Positions 1 to 8,866 of a DNA stretch of 64,000 bases are shown piece by piece. Position 1 is the first letter of the stretch, and every line of letters starts with the position of its first letter. Origin of the DNA: Candidatus Aminicenantota bacterium (lineage in GTDB: Bacteria; Acidobacteriota; Aminicenantia; Aminicenantales; Saccharicenantaceae); the NCBI GenBank assembly GCA_026393975.1, contig JAPKZD010000001.1, positions 57,519 to 121,518 on the forward strand, given 5' to 3'. The notes under the pieces are model-generated. The model did not search any database, was not told the DNA's origin, and was given only the letters and a program-made list of their open reading frames with translations. The position numbers and the translations under genes are program-made.

Positions 1-309
1 GTCAACGTCGCCGAGATCTATTACGGGATTTTCGGGATGAAAGGTCAAGAAAGCCAGCAGGAGCGGCTTCTCGAGTTCTTCGGGGGCCAGGTCTTCCCGC
101 GTCTCACGATCCTGCCCTTCGACGAAGAAGACGCCCTGACCTACGGTCGGCTCAAGGCTTCGCTCGAGCGCAAAGGCCGGCCGCGGTTCGAGCCCGATCT
201 GCAGATCGCCGCGATCGCCCTAAGAAACAGCCTGACCGTCGTCACGGGAAACGTCCGGCATTTTGCTGGGATCCCGAGGCTGAAGGTCGAGAACTGGCTG
301 GCCCTTTAG
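1..309 (+). CDS. PIN-domain (VapC-like) toxin, 5' end missing
   Basis: The reading frame is open from base 1, so the true start lies outside the window. The visible 102 residues match the C-terminal two thirds of a VapC-type PIN nuclease: an early 'VAEIYYG' segment with the conserved Glu, a 'DLQIAA' segment with the second acidic residue, and the closing 'VVTGNVRHFAGIPRLKVENW' typical of the last strand. PIN toxins are Mg-dependent RNases paired with a small antitoxin normally encoded just upstream, here out of view. The first catalytic Asp would be in the missing part. Its stop codon overlaps the end of a converging degenerate toxin remnant. Family assignment is confident; target RNA unknown. 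Confidence 0.8.
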   Translation, partial: VNVAEIYYGIFGMKGQESQQERLLEFFGGQVFPRLTILPFDEEDALTYGRLKASLERKGRPRFEPDLQIAAIALRNSLTVVTGNVRHFAGIPRLKVENWLAL

Positions 310-480
310 CCAATCCAGTCGATCTCCACGGCCTGGCCCAACTTCTTGAATTCCGGGTCTCCAGTGACAAGAGGCGCCTGATATTTTTCCATCCAGCTTG
401 AGCGCCTTGACGACCTCTTCAAAAGCCAATCGTTTTTCGCCGGATCGTTTCTCGAAGGCTTCGAGGTCCGCGGCGTCCTC
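306..480 (-). pseudogene. Remnant of a toxin-antitoxin pair (antitoxin tail joined to PIN tail)
   Basis: On the minus strand one frame (about 480 down to 380) reads 'DLEAFEKRSGEKRLAFEEV' followed by VKALKLDGKI, which looks like the C-terminal half of a small antitoxin. A second frame (about 380 down to 306) reads 'APLVTGDPEFKKLG' and 'VEIDWIG' then stop, the typical C-terminus of a PIN toxin. Neither has a start or the other catalytic residues. A deletion that fused the two tails would explain the arrangement. It abuts the 3' end of another PIN gene and overlaps the end of the cupredoxin-like gene by two bases. The interpretation rests on motif resemblance only. Confidence 0.5.
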
Positions 481-802
481 AGCCGCGCCCGTCGGGACGG
501 CGGACGATGATCTCGGGGTCGTCGAGCAGCAGCTCACCGCCGTCGACGGCGCAGAAGGCGTAGGGATAGTACCCTGGCTCTGCGCCTGCCCGCACCCTAC
601 CGACGATCGTCCTGTTTCTTTTATGCAACACGGCTGAGCCCCAGTCGAGCGGCGACTTGAGCGCCTTGACGACGATGGCAAAGGGGCGCACTTTATCGAG
701 CTTCCACGTGATCGTGTCGCCCGCGCAAACGTGGACGCAGTGCTTGTCGTACTCGATTTTTTTCCTCTCGCTGATTTTGACGTTGACCGTGTGTTTCACC
801 AT
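479..802 (-). CDS. Small cupredoxin-like beta-sandwich protein
   Basis: 107 residues, ATG preceded by a strong GAGGAGG site. The segments 'GDTITWKLDKVRPFAIVVK' and 'PGYYPYAFCAVDGGELLLDD' then PEIIV have the strand pattern of plastocyanin/cupredoxin folds, but the usual His-Cys-His-Met copper set is not evident (two Cys near residues 22-26 and one near 84). There is no signal peptide, so it is probably cytoplasmic. It lies 11 bases after the kinase gene on the same strand and is probably co-transcribed with it. Function unknown; fold assignment is an inference from the pattern. Confidence 0.6.
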   Translation of the reverse strand: MVKHTVNVKISERKKIEYDKHCVHVCAGDTITWKLDKVRPFAIVVKALKSPLDWGSAVLHKRNRTIVGRVRAGAEPGYYPYAFCAVDGGELLLDDPEIIVRRPDGRG

Positions 803-813
803 GATGCCCTCCT

Positions 814-3552
814 CTAAATGTTCGTTTTATCGGGTTTCGCGCCGGCCCCGCCGGCCGATTTACCTTCGATGGCATCCGCGTACGCCCGGTCCTGTCTCAG
901 CCCGGCCAGGAACGGGTCCTTGGCGATCTCGTCCATCGGCCCCTTGAGCCGGGCGTAATCGCGGAGGGCCTCGATGGCCTTCTGCCGCTCGCCGCTGAGT
1001 TCGAAAACCACGACCGACTTCATGACGACCGAGATGTCGCCGGGAGTCAGTCGCAGAGCCTCGGCGATCTCGGTTCGGGCCCGGTCGGGGAAGCCCGCCT
1101 TGGCCAGGAAGCCGGCCAGGCTGGAATGCAAGTGGGAGTCGCCGGGGGTGGCGGAGAGCTCCTTCTCGGCGAGCTCGATCGCCTTGCCGTAGGCCTCGGC
1201 CGCCTTGGCCTCGTTGCCCGGCGTGAAGTGATAGGCGTCGGCCAGGTTGCCCCAATGGACATAATACACCCCCAGCCCGAACCCGATCGCGGCCTCGTTC
1301 ATGGTCACGGCGTCCGCATACCGGCCCCGGAAATAGTAGAGGACGGCCAGGTTCGAGCAGGCGTCGGGGTTCCGCTTGATCGCGTTCGACCGTTCGAACG
1401 CGGCCTCGGCCAAGGCGTTCTCGCCGAGCTTGAAATGGGCCGCGCCTAGGTCGTTCAGGCCGTTGATGTTGCCGGGACAGAGCCTCGTCACCGTCTCGTA
1501 TTGGTCGCGGGCCTTGTCGTAGGCGCCCTGGAAAAAGTAGAAGTAGCCGAGATAGCTTGCCGCGGCCCAGTACCCCGGCCGCATCCGCAGGGCGGACCGG
1601 TAGGCCGCCTCGGCCTTATCCGGTTGGAGCGCGTCTTCGTAGACCAGGCCGAGCTTGATCTGGGTGTCGTAGGAAAGCGGGTCGAGAGCGAGCGCTTGCT
1701 CACACTCGCGGACCGCCTCATCCATCCGGCCGAGCCCGCAGACGATACCGCCGAGGACGAGGTGGCCGTAGGCCAGCTTGTCGTTCGCTTTCAGGACGGC
1801 GCGGGCCTGGGATTCGGCCTTGAGGGCCAGCGATCGATCCTTGCCGAGCGTGTATCTGCTCCAATAGGCTTCGGCCAAGCCGATGCCGGCCGCGGCGAAT
1901 GAGGGGTCGCGTCCGACGGACTCTTCGAAGGCCGCTATCGCCGCGTCGGCGTTCTCGGGCGTCTCGGAACCCGCCATGTAGCCGAGGCCCCGGATGTAGG
2001 ACTCGAACGCTCCGGGCACGGTCGTTCCGGCGGCGGTAAGGGCCGCCTTGTCGCCCGGCGCGGGAGCTAGACCCATGGCGGAGGCGGCTTCGACGACAAG
2101 CTCCGCTTGCCATGTGGCGATGTTGGCGATGTTGTCCGACTTCGGGAGGGAGGTCAGGCGGCGGTAGCGGGCCGGGTCGACGACGTCGAGCGTCAGGGTC
2201 AGGTTGTCGCCGGCGCGCTTGAGCGTCCCTGAGACGACGATGTTGGACCCGAGGATCCGCTGGGCATCGGCCGCTTCGCGGACCCCGTATGTCTCGAGAT
2301 GATCGACCGGAGTGACCCAGGAGCGGGTGCGGCGGGCGATCGCGTCGAGGTTGCGCCGCAGGTATTCCGCCAACCCGCCGGCGAGGGCCCGGTCCGCCCC
2401 GCTGCCGCCGAGGACGCTCGGGGCGAAGATGGTGATGTGGCGCCCGCCGGGACGCCCGCCCAAGCCGAGGAACGCGGCGATTTTCCCGGGGACGCCGAGG
2501 GCGAGGACAGCGTAGATGGCGGCTGCGCCGAGAACGGCCGGGAGGGCGATCCTCGTGAAGGCGGGACGAGGCCGGGAACAAAACCCGGCGCCCGCCATCA
2601 CGGAAGCCAGCGCCTCGGACATCTCCCTGGCCGAAGCGAACCTGCCGGAAGGGTCCTTGGCTAGGGCCTTGGCGATGATCGGGCCGCAGCCCTCCGGAAT
2701 GCCGGGCGGAAGGTTCCCGAGGGGTTTCGGGTCGCCGTGGACGATGGCGTAGGCGAAGGAGTGCTCGTTCTCCCCGTGGAAGGGCAGGCTGCCGGTGAGC
2801 ATCTCGTAGAGGACGACCCCCAGCGACCAGACGTCGGTCCGGGCGTCGACGTCCTCGCCGCGGATCTGTTCGGGCGACATGTAGGCCACGGTGCCAATCG
2901 AAGTGCCGGGCCGCGTCAGGCGCGCCTCGCCGGCGATCTTGGCCAGTCCGAAGTCAGCCACCCTGGCCGTCCCATCCTTCGAGACAAGGATGTTGCCGGG
3001 CTTGACGTCCCGGTGGACGATGCCGTTCTCGTGGGCGGCGGCCAGGCCGTCGGCGACCTGGGCGGCGATGGCCAGGGCTTCGGGGGGAGCGAGCGGGCCG
3101 CGCTTGACCTTGGCCCTCAGGCTTTCGCCGTGGCAGAGGGCCATGGCGATGAACATCTGATCGGAGCCGCTCTCCCCGATCTCGTAGATGGTGCAGATGT
3201 GCGGGTTGTCGAGGACCGAGGCCGCCCGGGCTTCGTGGACGAATCTCTCCCGGGCCTCGGCGTCGTTGGTCAGTTCGCCGGGGAGGAACTTGAGGGCGAC
3301 GGTGCGCCGGAGCTTGAGGTCGTCCGCCTCGTAGACGACGCCCATGCCGCCCCGGCCGATCTCCCCGACGATACGGTACTTGCCGGCAACTACCGTCCCG
3401 GCAGCGAGGCCGCGCAGGTGATGCTCGACGGTCCTGGTAAGCGAAGGAGCGTCGGGGGCGGGACCAGGCGGTTCAGCTGGGAGCGGGGACGCGCAAGCGC
3501 CGCAGAACCGGGAGGTGTCCGGGTTTACGGCGCGGCATTTGGGGCAGTCCAA
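814..3552 (-). CDS. Zinc-ribbon Ser/Thr protein kinase with TPR sensor region
   Basis: 912 residues from a TTG start (leader GAAGGGGAACG gives the ribosome site). Order: zinc ribbon (C3, C6, C17, C20); eukaryotic-type kinase domain about 59-320 with Gly loop GRGGMG, Lys88, 'HRDVKPGN' (Asp182) and DFG at 200-202; a transmembrane helix near 332-353; a TolB-like extracytoplasmic N-lobe ('ADRALAGGLAEYLRRNLDAI'); then many TPR repeats from about 500 to the end. All catalytic residues are present, so it should be active. Such kinases couple periplasmic or membrane signals to cytoplasmic phosphorylation and are abundant in Acidobacteriota-like genomes. Substrate unknown. It shares architecture and TTG-start leader with the kinase at 60.6-63.5 kb. 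Confidence 0.9.
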   Translation of the reverse strand: MDCPKCRAVNPDTSRFCGACASPLPAEPPGPAPDAPSLTRTVEHHLRGLAAGTVVAGKYRIVGEIGRGGMGVVYEADDLKLRRTVALKFLPGELTNDAEARERFVHEARAASVLDNPHICTIYEIGESGSDQMFIAMALCHGESLRAKVKRGPLAPPEALAIAAQVADGLAAAHENGIVHRDVKPGNILVSKDGTARVADFGLAKIAGEARLTRPGTSIGTVAYMSPEQIRGEDVDARTDVWSLGVVLYEMLTGSLPFHGENEHSFAYAIVHGDPKPLGNLPPGIPEGCGPIIAKALAKDPSGRFASAREMSEALASVMAGAGFCSRPRPAFTRIALPAVLGAAAIYAVLALGVPGKIAAFLGLGGRPGGRHITIFAPSVLGGSGADRALAGGLAEYLRRNLDAIARRTRSWVTPVDHLETYGVREAADAQRILGSNIVVSGTLKRAGDNLTLTLDVVDPARYRRLTSLPKSDNIANIATWQAELVVEAASAMGLAPAPGDKAALTAAGTTVPGAFESYIRGLGYMAGSETPENADAAIAAFEESVGRDPSFAAAGIGLAEAYWSRYTLGKDRSLALKAESQARAVLKANDKLAYGHLVLGGIVCGLGRMDEAVRECEQALALDPLSYDTQIKLGLVYEDALQPDKAEAAYRSALRMRPGYWAAASYLGYFYFFQGAYDKARDQYETVTRLCPGNINGLNDLGAAHFKLGENALAEAAFERSNAIKRNPDACSNLAVLYYFRGRYADAVTMNEAAIGFGLGVYYVHWGNLADAYHFTPGNEAKAAEAYGKAIELAEKELSATPGDSHLHSSLAGFLAKAGFPDRARTEIAEALRLTPGDISVVMKSVVVFELSGERQKAIEALRDYARLKGPMDEIAKDPFLAGLRQDRAYADAIEGKSAGGAGAKPDKTNI

Positions 3553-3614
3553 ATCTCGTTCCCCTTCTCGACTGCCCTAACAATAAGCTTAAACGCGGGT
3601 TCGAGTCAACTGGC

Positions 3615-6431
3615 CTAATTCAGGGCGTTCCAGTTGAGGATCGCGTTCCAAAGAAGCCGGAAATCCGAGCGGTTGAGGTCCCGGTAGATCGGATTGAAGT
3701 TGTAAGCGATGACGCGGCCCTTGCCGGCCGGCAGGTCGAGGATCGCCGGCCGTCCCTCGAGCTCGTCCTCGCCCTTGATGGCGCCGCTGACGAGCATCTT
3801 GACCTCGTCTTTCTTTGCCTGGTCTTTAGGATCTTTCGGCTTCGAGCCTTCCGCTCCCTCCTCGTCACGATCCTCCGTCCTGAGCTTCGTGCCCCACTGC
3901 AGGACGACGCCGCGCCGGCCCGACATGGCGATATCGTAGACGGGAAGCCCCGTGCGGAAGACCGAAGTCACTTCCGGCGAGCCGTAAGCCAGCGGGTGGT
4001 CGGGCCTGACGAACTTGACCTTGAGCTCCGAGCCCGGCGTGAAGAAAGCGCCCGATTTCCGGTAGACATCCCGGACAAGACCGCCGTCGATGGCGAGCGT
4101 CGAGCCGTTGCCGAGCGTGATGAGCATCCCTCCGGCGTCGAGATACCTTTCGAGGTTGGCCATGCCCGACCAGCCGATACCTCCCGTAATGTCTTCGGAT
4201 GCGTCGGGGACGCCGAGGCTGGGGAAATCCTTGGTCTTGGTGTAGGCCATCGGCCCGAACTTCTTGTCGATGCCCTGGATCTGGTCCTGGAGGTCGAGAT
4301 AGTTGTGGCCGAAGAGGATGATGTCGAACCGTTCCAATAAGCGCCCGGCGCGGACATCGTCGTCGCGGATATACGTATAAGGGATTTTTTCCCGATCGAG
4401 CACGTAGCGGATCCAGCCGACCGCCTCGGTGTCGGCCCAGGTGTGCCAGACGGCCAGACGCGGCATCTTGGACTCGTGCCGCGGCACGTCTGGTGCGGAA
4501 GGCACGCTCTCGAAATCCACGGCCAGCTCGGCGGCGGCCCGCTTCAGCGCGTCCGTCAGCCCTTTTTGATCGGATAGGATCCAGGAGCCGGCAGGATAAT
4601 CCGCTTCGCCCGACTTGAACGCCTTCTCGGCGATCTCGACGCGGAAGGCGGCCAGGCGGTTGCGGAGCGCCAGCAGCGCCTCCTGGCCCGTGTCTTTGAG
4701 CAGGAAAACGGGCCCCGTCCCTCTCACGTCGCCCCGGGTTTCGAAGCCGGCCTGGACCGGCACGAGCGGCACGTCCATGACCTTGGCATCGTCGATGCGC
4801 TTGGCTTCGATGCCGTAGTGGACGGGCAGGGACCAGGAAACGTCGTCGTACGGCTCGTAGGCGGCGTCGGGCGGAAACATCTGCGGAAGAAGCAGGTCCA
4901 CTGCGTAGTTGCGGTAGGGCTGGTCGAGCCGCACGACGTAGGTCCCGGCCGCGAACTCCCCTTCTCCGACCTTGAAGGACGCGGGCGCCCGCGAAACCTC
5001 GATGCGGTGGGCGAGAAGGAGGTTGACCATCTCGGCCACGCGGCGGCGGTCGCCTTGGTCCTCAGCTATGGCGAACGCATAGGGCCCGCCCTTGACGCCT
5101 TTCTGCCAGGAGTTGTAGCTCTTGCGGTAGAAATCGCGGAGCATCTCCTTGGCGTTCTTGGCCGTGTAATCGAGAGCGGCCAGGCAGCCGCTCTCCATAT
5201 AGTTCGTGTTGTCGCGGAGGGACCAGCGGAACTTGCGCGGCGGCGGCATGGGCCGGTACCATTCCCGGCTCGTCACCGGGCGGCCCACGTAGCGCTCTTC
5301 GTTCGGCCGCAGGACCCGCTCGACGGTCTCGGCCGTGCCGTTGCCGAACGTCTCGTAGCCACGCCCGATGCTGTTGTGGTTGACGCCGATCGAGTCGAGA
5401 AAGACGTGCTCCCAGCCGTCGCTGAAGCCCCACGTCCAGACTCCGGGCATGCCCGCCGACGTCAGGGCCCCGAGCTCGGCCAGGGACATGGCGAACCATT
5501 CATTGAGGAGGATCGGGTCGAGGTTGGTGTTGAACGGCCCGGTGCCGTTCCAGGTCTGGAGAAGCGGGATGGACTCGTGGAGGTCGTGGACGACCATCGG
5601 ATGGTATTCGAAGAACATCCGGCTGACCGCCTTGGACAGCTGGAGGGCCTCCTGGTGCGAGTCCCGGTTGTTGTCGTGGAAGACGTAGAATCCCCAGTAG
5701 GGCGGCGAAACCGGCGGCAGGTTGTCGAAATCCGTTTTGCCCTTGAGGTAGCGGTAGAACCAGTCGACCTGCTTGTCGCGGCCATCGGGCTCGCAGACGG
5801 GGTTGATGAGGACGACGACCTCGCTCCGGATCTTGCGGATCATCGGCTGTTCGGACACGGCCAGGCGGTAGGCCAGCTCCATGACCATTTCCGGACTTCC
5901 GGTCTCGGTCGAGTGGATTCCGGCGTTGAAATAGTAGATCGGCCGGGCCGAAGCGATAAGGGCCTCGGCGGCGTCGGGCGACGTTTTCCTCGGGTCGGCG
6001 AGGGCCGCGGTCGCCTCTTTATGTTTCGCGAGATCGCGGATACCCGCCTCGTCGGAGACGATCACGAGAAGGATGTCCCTCCCCTCTTCGCTCCGGCCGA
6101 TCGTCTCGACGCGGACGCGCGGCGATGTTTCGGCGAGCTTGCGGAAGTAGCCGTAGATCTTGGCCGTCGACGACAGCTCGCCTTCGGCCCCGACGATGTG
6201 GCCGAGATATTTGGTCGGCGAGAGCACGGTGTCCGACGCCGGCACGTAGGCCACCCAGGGATTACCGAAGCGGGCCTCGGTCGTGAACTTGGCGATGGCC
6301 TCGACCGAACCCGGTTCGGGGGTATCGGGGGCGTAGGGGCTCTTGACTTGAGCTTGAGAAGCCGCGGCGGCGATAACCGCGACGCAGAGAACCGGCAGGA
6401 ACATCCAGGCGAGATGACGGGCTTTTTTCAT
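3615..6431 (-). CDS. Secreted M14-family zinc carboxypeptidase, large form
   Basis: 938 residues. Start chosen at the ATG with AGGAG seven bases upstream, giving an N-terminal signal peptide (MKK then a hydrophobic stretch to about residue 27). The M14 zinc motif HxxE is seen in 'GIHSTETGSPE' (H173, E176) and the third His in 'MVVHDLHES' (282 or 285). About 550 further residues follow the catalytic domain, including a glutamine-amidotransferase-like Rossmann segment ('ILFGHNYLDLQDQ', then a glycine-rich region). Large secreted M14 enzymes of this type are usual in peptide-fermenting or scavenging bacteria. It probably trims peptides outside the cytoplasm. Followed after 62 bases by the kinase gene in the same direction. 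Confidence 0.88.
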   Translation of the reverse strand: MKKARHLAWMFLPVLCVAVIAAAASQAQVKSPYAPDTPEPGSVEAIAKFTTEARFGNPWVAYVPASDTVLSPTKYLGHIVGAEGELSSTAKIYGYFRKLAETSPRVRVETIGRSEEGRDILLVIVSDEAGIRDLAKHKEATAALADPRKTSPDAAEALIASARPIYYFNAGIHSTETGSPEMVMELAYRLAVSEQPMIRKIRSEVVVLINPVCEPDGRDKQVDWFYRYLKGKTDFDNLPPVSPPYWGFYVFHDNNRDSHQEALQLSKAVSRMFFEYHPMVVHDLHESIPLLQTWNGTGPFNTNLDPILLNEWFAMSLAELGALTSAGMPGVWTWGFSDGWEHVFLDSIGVNHNSIGRGYETFGNGTAETVERVLRPNEERYVGRPVTSREWYRPMPPPRKFRWSLRDNTNYMESGCLAALDYTAKNAKEMLRDFYRKSYNSWQKGVKGGPYAFAIAEDQGDRRRVAEMVNLLLAHRIEVSRAPASFKVGEGEFAAGTYVVRLDQPYRNYAVDLLLPQMFPPDAAYEPYDDVSWSLPVHYGIEAKRIDDAKVMDVPLVPVQAGFETRGDVRGTGPVFLLKDTGQEALLALRNRLAAFRVEIAEKAFKSGEADYPAGSWILSDQKGLTDALKRAAAELAVDFESVPSAPDVPRHESKMPRLAVWHTWADTEAVGWIRYVLDREKIPYTYIRDDDVRAGRLLERFDIILFGHNYLDLQDQIQGIDKKFGPMAYTKTKDFPSLGVPDASEDITGGIGWSGMANLERYLDAGGMLITLGNGSTLAIDGGLVRDVYRKSGAFFTPGSELKVKFVRPDHPLAYGSPEVTSVFRTGLPVYDIAMSGRRGVVLQWGTKLRTEDRDEEGAEGSKPKDPKDQAKKDEVKMLVSGAIKGEDELEGRPAILDLPAGKGRVIAYNFNPIYRDLNRSDFRLLWNAILNWNALN

Positions 6432-6563
6432 GTGTTCAACTCCTGTCCATAAACGGCAGGATAATTGCGGCCGGGGGCCTAAGTCAAGCGAAGAAGGGTT
6501 TGACCCCATCCGGGTCAGCGGGTAATAATGTTTGCAACGGCTGACGTAAAGGAGAATCGACCC

Positions 6564-8120
6564 ATGAAACGGACATCCCGTCTGCTAATCCTGACCCTGG
6601 CCATGAGCGCGCTCGCGTTCGCGGCGTTCGCGCCTCCTGCGGCCCTCGCCGCCGAGGAGAAAGTCATCCTCACGCCCAAGCCCGGCCCCGAGCCGCGCAT
6701 CAACGGCGCCAGGGTCTTCGGCGTCAGGCCGGGGTCACCCTTTCTCTTCACCATCCCGGCTACGGGCGAGCGGCCGATGACCTTCGCCGTCAATGGCTTG
6801 CCCGACGGCTTGGCGGTCGACGCCGCCACCGGGCAGATCACGGGCGCGCTCGCCGCCCGCGGCGAATACGCCGTCACGTTCAAGGCGACGAACCGCCTCG
6901 GTACGATCGAACGCAGCTTTAAGATCGTCTGCGGCGACACCCTGGCCCTCACCCCGCACATGGGCTGGAACAGCTGGTATGTCTGGGAGAACCACGTCAC
7001 CGACGGCATCATGCGCGCCGCCGCCGACGCCATGGTCTCGAGCGGCATGATCGACCACGGCTACCAGTACGTCAACATCGACGACTGCTGGGCGGTCAAG
7101 CCGGGCTCGAACGACCCGACGCTCCAGGGACCGGAGCGCGACGCCCGGGGCATGGTCAATTCGAACGGCCGCTTCCCCGACATGAAAGCCCTCACCGACT
7201 ACATCCACGGCAAAGGCCTCAAGGCCGGGATCTACACCTCGCCTGGACCGCAGACCTGCGCCGGCCACGTCGGCGCCTGGCAGTACGAGGAGCAAGACAT
7301 CGCCCGCTTCGTCGAGTGGGGCTACGACTTCCTGAAATACGACTGGTGCACCTACCTCGGCGGCGGCCGGGATAAGAGCCTCGAGGAACTGCAGAGACCC
7401 TACCGGCTCGTGAGCGCCATCCTGGCCAAACAGCCGCGCGACATCGTTCTCAACCTCTGCCAGTACGGCATGGGCAAGGTCTGGGAATGGGGCGCCTCGG
7501 TCGGCGGCAACAGCTGGCGGACGGCCGACGACCTGGGCGGCCGGTTCGAGGGCATACCGGCGGCGCTCTTCCGTGACGGCTTCGACGTCTACTCCAAGAA
7601 CGAGCTCCACCGCTATGGCGGGCCGGGCCGCTGGAACGACCCCGACTACCTGCTCATCGGCTACCTGAGCGATTGGAAGGGCGGCACGGCCGAGACGCCG
7701 CTCACGCCGAACGAGCAGTACACGCACTTCTCGCTCTGGGCGCTCGTCGCGGCGCCGCTCATTTTCAGCGGCGACATCACCCGCCTCGACGATTTCACGC
7801 TGAACATCCTGACCAACGACGAGGTCATCGACGTCGACCAGGATTCCCTGGGCAAACCGGGCCGGCGCGCCGCGAAAAGCGGCGACCTCGAAGTCTGGGT
7901 GAAAGAGATGGAGGACGGCTCCAAGGCCGTCGGGCTCTTCAACCGGAGCGAAGGCCAGGCCGAAGTCACCGCCCTCTGGGCCGACGTCGGCGTCGAAGGC
8001 GGGCAGAGGGTCCGCGATCTCTGGCGTCAGAAAGACCTCGGAGTCTATAAAGACTCCTTCAAGGCTTTGGTCGCCCGCCACGGCGTTGTCCTGGTCCGGA
8101 TGCGGCCGGAAGGCAAGTAA
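6564..8120 (+). CDS. Secreted GH27 alpha-galactosidase with N-terminal Ig-like domain
   Basis: 518 residues; ATG at 6564 follows AAAGGAG with good spacing. Signal peptide to about residue 30, then a putative Ig-like domain (about 45-125: 'GLPDGLAVDAATGQITGAL'), then the (beta/alpha)8 GH27 domain starting 'TPHMGWNSW'. The nucleophile is Asp260 in 'LKYDWC'; the acid/base is in 'SWRTADDL' (about 322-323). A C-terminal beta domain ends 'ARHGVVLVRM'. The enzyme should release terminal alpha-galactose (or alpha-N-acetylgalactosamine, which GH27 enzymes also act on) from glycans in the periplasm or outside the cell. Divergent from the peptidase gene. Substrate specificity cannot be read from motifs alone. 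Confidence 0.9.
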   Translation: MKRTSRLLILTLAMSALAFAAFAPPAALAAEEKVILTPKPGPEPRINGARVFGVRPGSPFLFTIPATGERPMTFAVNGLPDGLAVDAATGQITGALAARGEYAVTFKATNRLGTIERSFKIVCGDTLALTPHMGWNSWYVWENHVTDGIMRAAADAMVSSGMIDHGYQYVNIDDCWAVKPGSNDPTLQGPERDARGMVNSNGRFPDMKALTDYIHGKGLKAGIYTSPGPQTCAGHVGAWQYEEQDIARFVEWGYDFLKYDWCTYLGGGRDKSLEELQRPYRLVSAILAKQPRDIVLNLCQYGMGKVWEWGASVGGNSWRTADDLGGRFEGIPAALFRDGFDVYSKNELHRYGGPGRWNDPDYLLIGYLSDWKGGTAETPLTPNEQYTHFSLWALVAAPLIFSGDITRLDDFTLNILTNDEVIDVDQDSLGKPGRRAAKSGDLEVWVKEMEDGSKAVGLFNRSEGQAEVTALWADVGVEGGQRVRDLWRQKDLGVYKDSFKALVARHGVVLVRMRPEGK

Positions 8121-8128
8121 TACCGGAC

Positions 8129-8221
8129 GGGCCGTAAAACGGGCGTTTATCAGCGGACAAGCTCGCCGTCCATCTCGCCCCGGGCGGCGGCGCCGCGGTC
8201 ATCCTGACGCCCGTCAAGTAA
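8129..8221 (+). pseudogene. Possible C-terminal fragment of a second glycoside hydrolase
   Basis: Just after the alpha-galactosidase, in a different frame, the sequence reads about 20 coherent residues ('LSADKLAVHLAPGG' then AAVILTPVK) ending in TAA at 8219. This looks like the last two beta strands of a glycosidase C-terminal domain, similar in style to the preceding enzyme's own tail. No start or upstream coding continues it. It may be what remains of a duplicated gene. Low confidence because the piece is short. Confidence 0.3.
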
Positions 8222-8266
8222 TTCGGGGACACAATACCCATTTCCGATATTTGGGAAAAGAGGAGC

Positions 8267-8295
8267 TTGACACTCCCTCTTATTCATAATATATT
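8267..8295 (+). promoter_or_regulatory. Sigma70 promoter for the Fur/PerR-type gene and catalase
   Basis: TTGACA at 8267-8272, exactly 17 bases, then TATATT at 8290-8295. The segment from 8275 to 8325 is strikingly AT-rich against its surroundings and carries overlapping ATTCATAAT/ATTCTTAAT-type words around the -10 and start point, where a Fur-family operator would be expected. The operator itself is an inference; the promoter hexamers are directly visible. Confidence 0.75.
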
Positions 8296-8333
8296 CTTAA
8301 TTAGTAAATATTCCTATTTATCGGGGACGCGCT

Positions 8334-8840
8334 ATGAAACGGACACCCGGCGAAATATCGAAGATGACGGAGCGGTTCGAAGGCGCGATCCGGCGGGCCG
8401 GGATCAAGCTGACGCCGCAGCGCATCGCCATCTACCGCGAGGTCGCCCGGACTGCCGACCACCCTGACATCGAGACCGTCTTCCGGAACGTCCGCAGGAA
8501 ATTGCCCTCGGTTTCTCTTGACACCGTCTACCGCACCCTAGGTCTCTTCGCGGACCTCGGCCTGGTCATGACGGTCCGCCCCCTGGGCTATCGCCTCCGC
8601 TTCGACGCCAACACCAGCCCCCACCATCACTTCGTCTGCACCCGGTGCGGCGCGACCCTCGATTTCGAGTACCGGGAGTTCGACACCTTGCGGATTCCCG
8701 CCGCGGCGTCCGCCTTGGGGCGGGTGGAGTCGCGGCACGTCGAGTTCCGGGGCCTCTGCGCGTCCTGCGCGCCCGGCCCGGCCCGTTCTAAGGGCAAAAG
8801 CGCAAAGCGAACGAATGGGACCCGGTCCCATCGTCCATAA
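8334..8840 (+). CDS. Fur-family metalloregulator, PerR-like by context
   Basis: 168 residues. Winged-helix region with '[12 protein letters not shown]' and '[18 protein letters not shown]'; metal region '[12 protein letters not shown]' and 'LCASC', giving the structural zinc cysteines C102, C105, C142 and C145 and the His cluster at 97-99. It stands 26 bases upstream of a catalase, the classic arrangement of PerR, which senses peroxide by metal-catalysed oxidation and represses peroxide-defence genes. Fur (iron) cannot be excluded from sequence alone. Its promoter region is AT-rich and may be self-regulated. The basic C-terminal tail (about 150-168) is an extension beyond the usual end. Confidence 0.85.
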   Translation: MKRTPGEISKMTERFEGAIRRAGIKLTPQRIAIYREVARTADHPDIETVFRNVRRKLPSVSLDTVYRTLGLFADLGLVMTVRPLGYRLRFDANTSPHHHFVCTRCGATLDFEYREFDTLRIPAAASALGRVESRHVEFRGLCASCAPGPARSKGKSAKRTNGTRSHRP

Positions 8841-8866
8841 CATCAACATCTCTAGGAGGGATTGAC

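Noticed and set aside
4818..6452. Long open frame antisense to the M14 peptidase (and similar ones antisense to the alpha-galactosidase, catalase, selA and PIG-L/ROK genes)
   Set aside because: High-GC codon bias leaves antisense frames open; these have Arg/Gly/Asp-rich sequence, no ribosome sites and no recognisable domains.
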